In this document: in pieces, positions 62,568 to 64,000 of the stretch | How the letters are laid out: every line of letters begins with the position of its first letter | Numbering within the stretch: the first letter of the stretch is position 1 | Assembly (NCBI RefSeq): GCF_048537545.1 | Contig: NZ_CP183218.1 | Direction: 5' to 3' (one strand) | Source of the DNA: Chania fonticola_B | GTDB lineage: Bacteria; Pseudomonadota; Gammaproteobacteria; Enterobacterales; Enterobacteriaceae | Length of the DNA stretch: 64,000 bases | Program-made: the position numbers and the translations under genes | The notes under the pieces: model-generated | Databases searched by the model: none | Seen by the model: the letters and a program-made list of their open reading frames with translations, nothing else | What the model was told of the DNA's origin: nothing

Positions 62568-63929
62568 TTAAATTGCCCAACCACCCGCATAGAATGCCAC
62601 CAGCGCCACCGCGATTAACACGGTACCGATATTCAGCCTACGCCATTCACCAGAGAACACGCGGCCAATCACCAGCGAGCTGAAGCCCAGCATGATGCCC
62701 GTCACAATGTTACAGGTCAGCACGATAAACACCGCGCACAGCAAACCGGCCATGGCGTCGACAAAGTCGTCGAAATCCAGCTTGGTGACGTTGCTCAACA
62801 TCAGCAGGCCAACGTACATCAGCGCAGGAGCGGTGGCGTACACTGGCACCAGATAGGACAGCGGCGACAGGAACAGGATCAGCAGGAATAACAGCCCAAC
62901 CACGGTGGCCGTCAGGCCGGTTTTACCGCCCGCCGCCGTACCTGCGGCAGATTCGATATAAACCGCGGCAGGTGCAGCCCCAACCAGCCCGGAGAAAATG
63001 CTGCTCAGGGAATCAGAGGTCAGCGCTTTGCCACCGTTAATGATCTGGCCATCTTTATCCAGCAGATTGGCCTGCCCGGCGACCGCACGGATGGTGCCAG
63101 TGGCGTCAAACACCGCAGTCATTACCAATGCCAACACGCTTGGCAACACCACCGGCTGTAACGCCCCCATGATATCCAGGCTGAAGATCAGCGATTTGCC
63201 ATCCGGCCCCGCCAGGCTAGGCATGGCGAACAACCCTTGGTATTTCACCGCCGGGTCGAAAATCAGGCCGATAACCGAAATGGCAATAATGACCAGCAAG
63301 ATACCGCCAGGTACACGCAGTTTTTCCAGGCCGAAGATCACCGCCAAGCCGATTAACGTCATCACCACCGGAAACGAGGTAAATGCTCCCAGCGCTACAG
63401 GCAAACCATCCAGCGGATTTTTCACCACCAGGCCGACACCGTTAGCCGCGATCAACAGCAGGAACAGACCGATACCAATGCCGGTGCCGTGCGCTACTCC
63501 CATTGGCAGGTTACGCAGGATCCAGGAACGGATACCGGTAATCGAGATAATGGTAAACAGGATCCCCATCAGGAATACCGCGCCCAGCGCCACGGGAATG
63601 CTGATCTGCTGACCCAGCACCAGACTAAAGGCGGTGAACGCCGTCAGTGAAATGGCACAACCAATCGCCATCGGCAGGTTGGCCCACAAGCCCATCAGCA
63701 ACGACCCCAAACCGGCAACCAGGCAGGTGGCAACGAATACCGCAGTCGGTGGGAAACCGGCTTTACCCAGCATGCTGGGAACCACGATCACCGAGTAGAC
63801 CATCGCCAGGAAGGTGGTTAGCCCTGCCACCACTTCCTGACGCACGTTGGTACCCCGTGCTGTAAGTTTAAAGTACGCATCAAGCCCGCCTTTGGGTGTC
63901 ACGGCGTTATTTGCTTGAGAATTCGACAT
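62568..63929 (-). CDS. ghxP: Guanine/hypoxanthine permease GhxP (NCS2 family)
   Basis: The 453-residue protein follows E. coli GhxP/YjcD (449) along its full length: NVRQEVVAGLTTFLAMVYSVIVVPSML at the N terminus, ATCLVAGLGSLLMGLWANLPMAIG near 68-91, the AzgA-like motif VMTAVFDATGTI near 269-280 and ESAAGTAAGGKTGLTA near 325-340. About 13-14 membrane helices are predicted. It imports guanine and hypoxanthine with protons. About 70 bp of its upstream region lie in the window; I see no clear PurR box there. Confidence 0.95.
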   Translation of the reverse strand: MSNSQANNAVTPKGGLDAYFKLTARGTNVRQEVVAGLTTFLAMVYSVIVVPSMLGKAGFPPTAVFVATCLVAGLGSLLMGLWANLPMAIGCAISLTAFTAFSLVLGQQISIPVALGAVFLMGILFTIISITGIRSWILRNLPMGVAHGTGIGIGLFLLLIAANGVGLVVKNPLDGLPVALGAFTSFPVVMTLIGLAVIFGLEKLRVPGGILLVIIAISVIGLIFDPAVKYQGLFAMPSLAGPDGKSLIFSLDIMGALQPVVLPSVLALVMTAVFDATGTIRAVAGQANLLDKDGQIINGGKALTSDSLSSIFSGLVGAAPAAVYIESAAGTAAGGKTGLTATVVGLLFLLILFLSPLSYLVPVYATAPALMYVGLLMLSNVTKLDFDDFVDAMAGLLCAVFIVLTCNIVTGIMLGFSSLVIGRVFSGEWRRLNIGTVLIAVALVAFYAGGWAI

Positions 63930-64000
63930 GTTGCTGTCCCCTGTTTTTCATTGCTGCCAGCCTGGATGAAGTGGCTTGTTATCCCACTGATGCATGGTCA

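Overview
The window looks like chromosomal DNA of an enterobacterium, most likely Serratia or a close Yersiniaceae relative. The evidence is the E. coli-like backbone order tldD-yhdP-rng-maf-mreDCB-csrD-acuI ... accBC ... yhdT-panF-prmA ... dusB-fis and the ghxP/yjcE pair, plus a Fis protein of the standard 98 residues. The species call is inference from gene content and was not tested by a search.

Layout. (1) 1-4.6 kb: a tight + strand operon (FAD oxidoreductase tail, DUF1365, CFA-synthase-like methyltransferase, DUF2878, chalcone-isomerase-like protein, DUF3833 lipoprotein, DUF523/DUF1722 protein) that probably modifies membrane lipids. (2) 5.0-13.1 kb: a catabolic cluster (acyl-CoA ligase, MFS carrier, CoA transferase, SDR dehydrogenase, thiolase, CdaR-like regulator) suited to a 3-hydroxy or 3-oxo organic acid. 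(3) 13.1-17.5 kb: a patchy accessory stretch with an ElaA-like acetyltransferase, a glutathione transferase, a LysR regulator and an AT-rich orphan gene of 473 codons. (4) 17.5-36.7 kb: conserved housekeeping genes for TldD protease, envelope protein YhdP, RNase G, Maf, MreBCD cell shape, CsrD, AcuI, MsrPQ, AroQ and AccBC. (5) 36.7-45.8 kb: a sugar island inserted between accC and yhdT, with a ribose-type ABC transporter, two closely related PfkB kinases, GatY/KbaZ-like tagatose-bisphosphate aldolase subunits and a divergent DeoR regulator. (6) 45.9-51.1 kb: yhdT-panF-prmA, a periplasmic alpha carbonic anhydrase, dusB-fis. (7) 51.1-64 kb: an autotransporter with a zinc-metalloprotease motif, lpxP, an unusual glutamine-amidotransferase-like protein, an LrgA/LrgB pair with a LysR regulator, a SulP carrier, yjcE and ghxP.

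How the genes may work together. The sugar island can be read as one pathway: import by the ABC system, two phosphorylations by PfkB kinases, and cleavage of a ketohexose 1,6-bisphosphate by the GatY/KbaZ-type aldolase. The divergent control region carries repeated CTTTC motifs of the kind DeoR/AgaR-type repressors use. The 5-13 kb cluster lacks acyl-CoA dehydrogenase and enoyl-CoA hydratase genes, so its substrate should enter beta-oxidation at the 3-hydroxy or 3-oxo level.

Non-coding structure. A REP-like palindromic repeat family occurs at about 23.7-24.0, 41.6-41.8 and 58.73 kb; one copy sits exactly between the sugar-binding protein gene and its ATPase gene. Several hairpin terminators and the dusB-fis promoter are visible. 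I saw no rRNA, tRNA or CRISPR array, and no intact insertion sequence or prophage.
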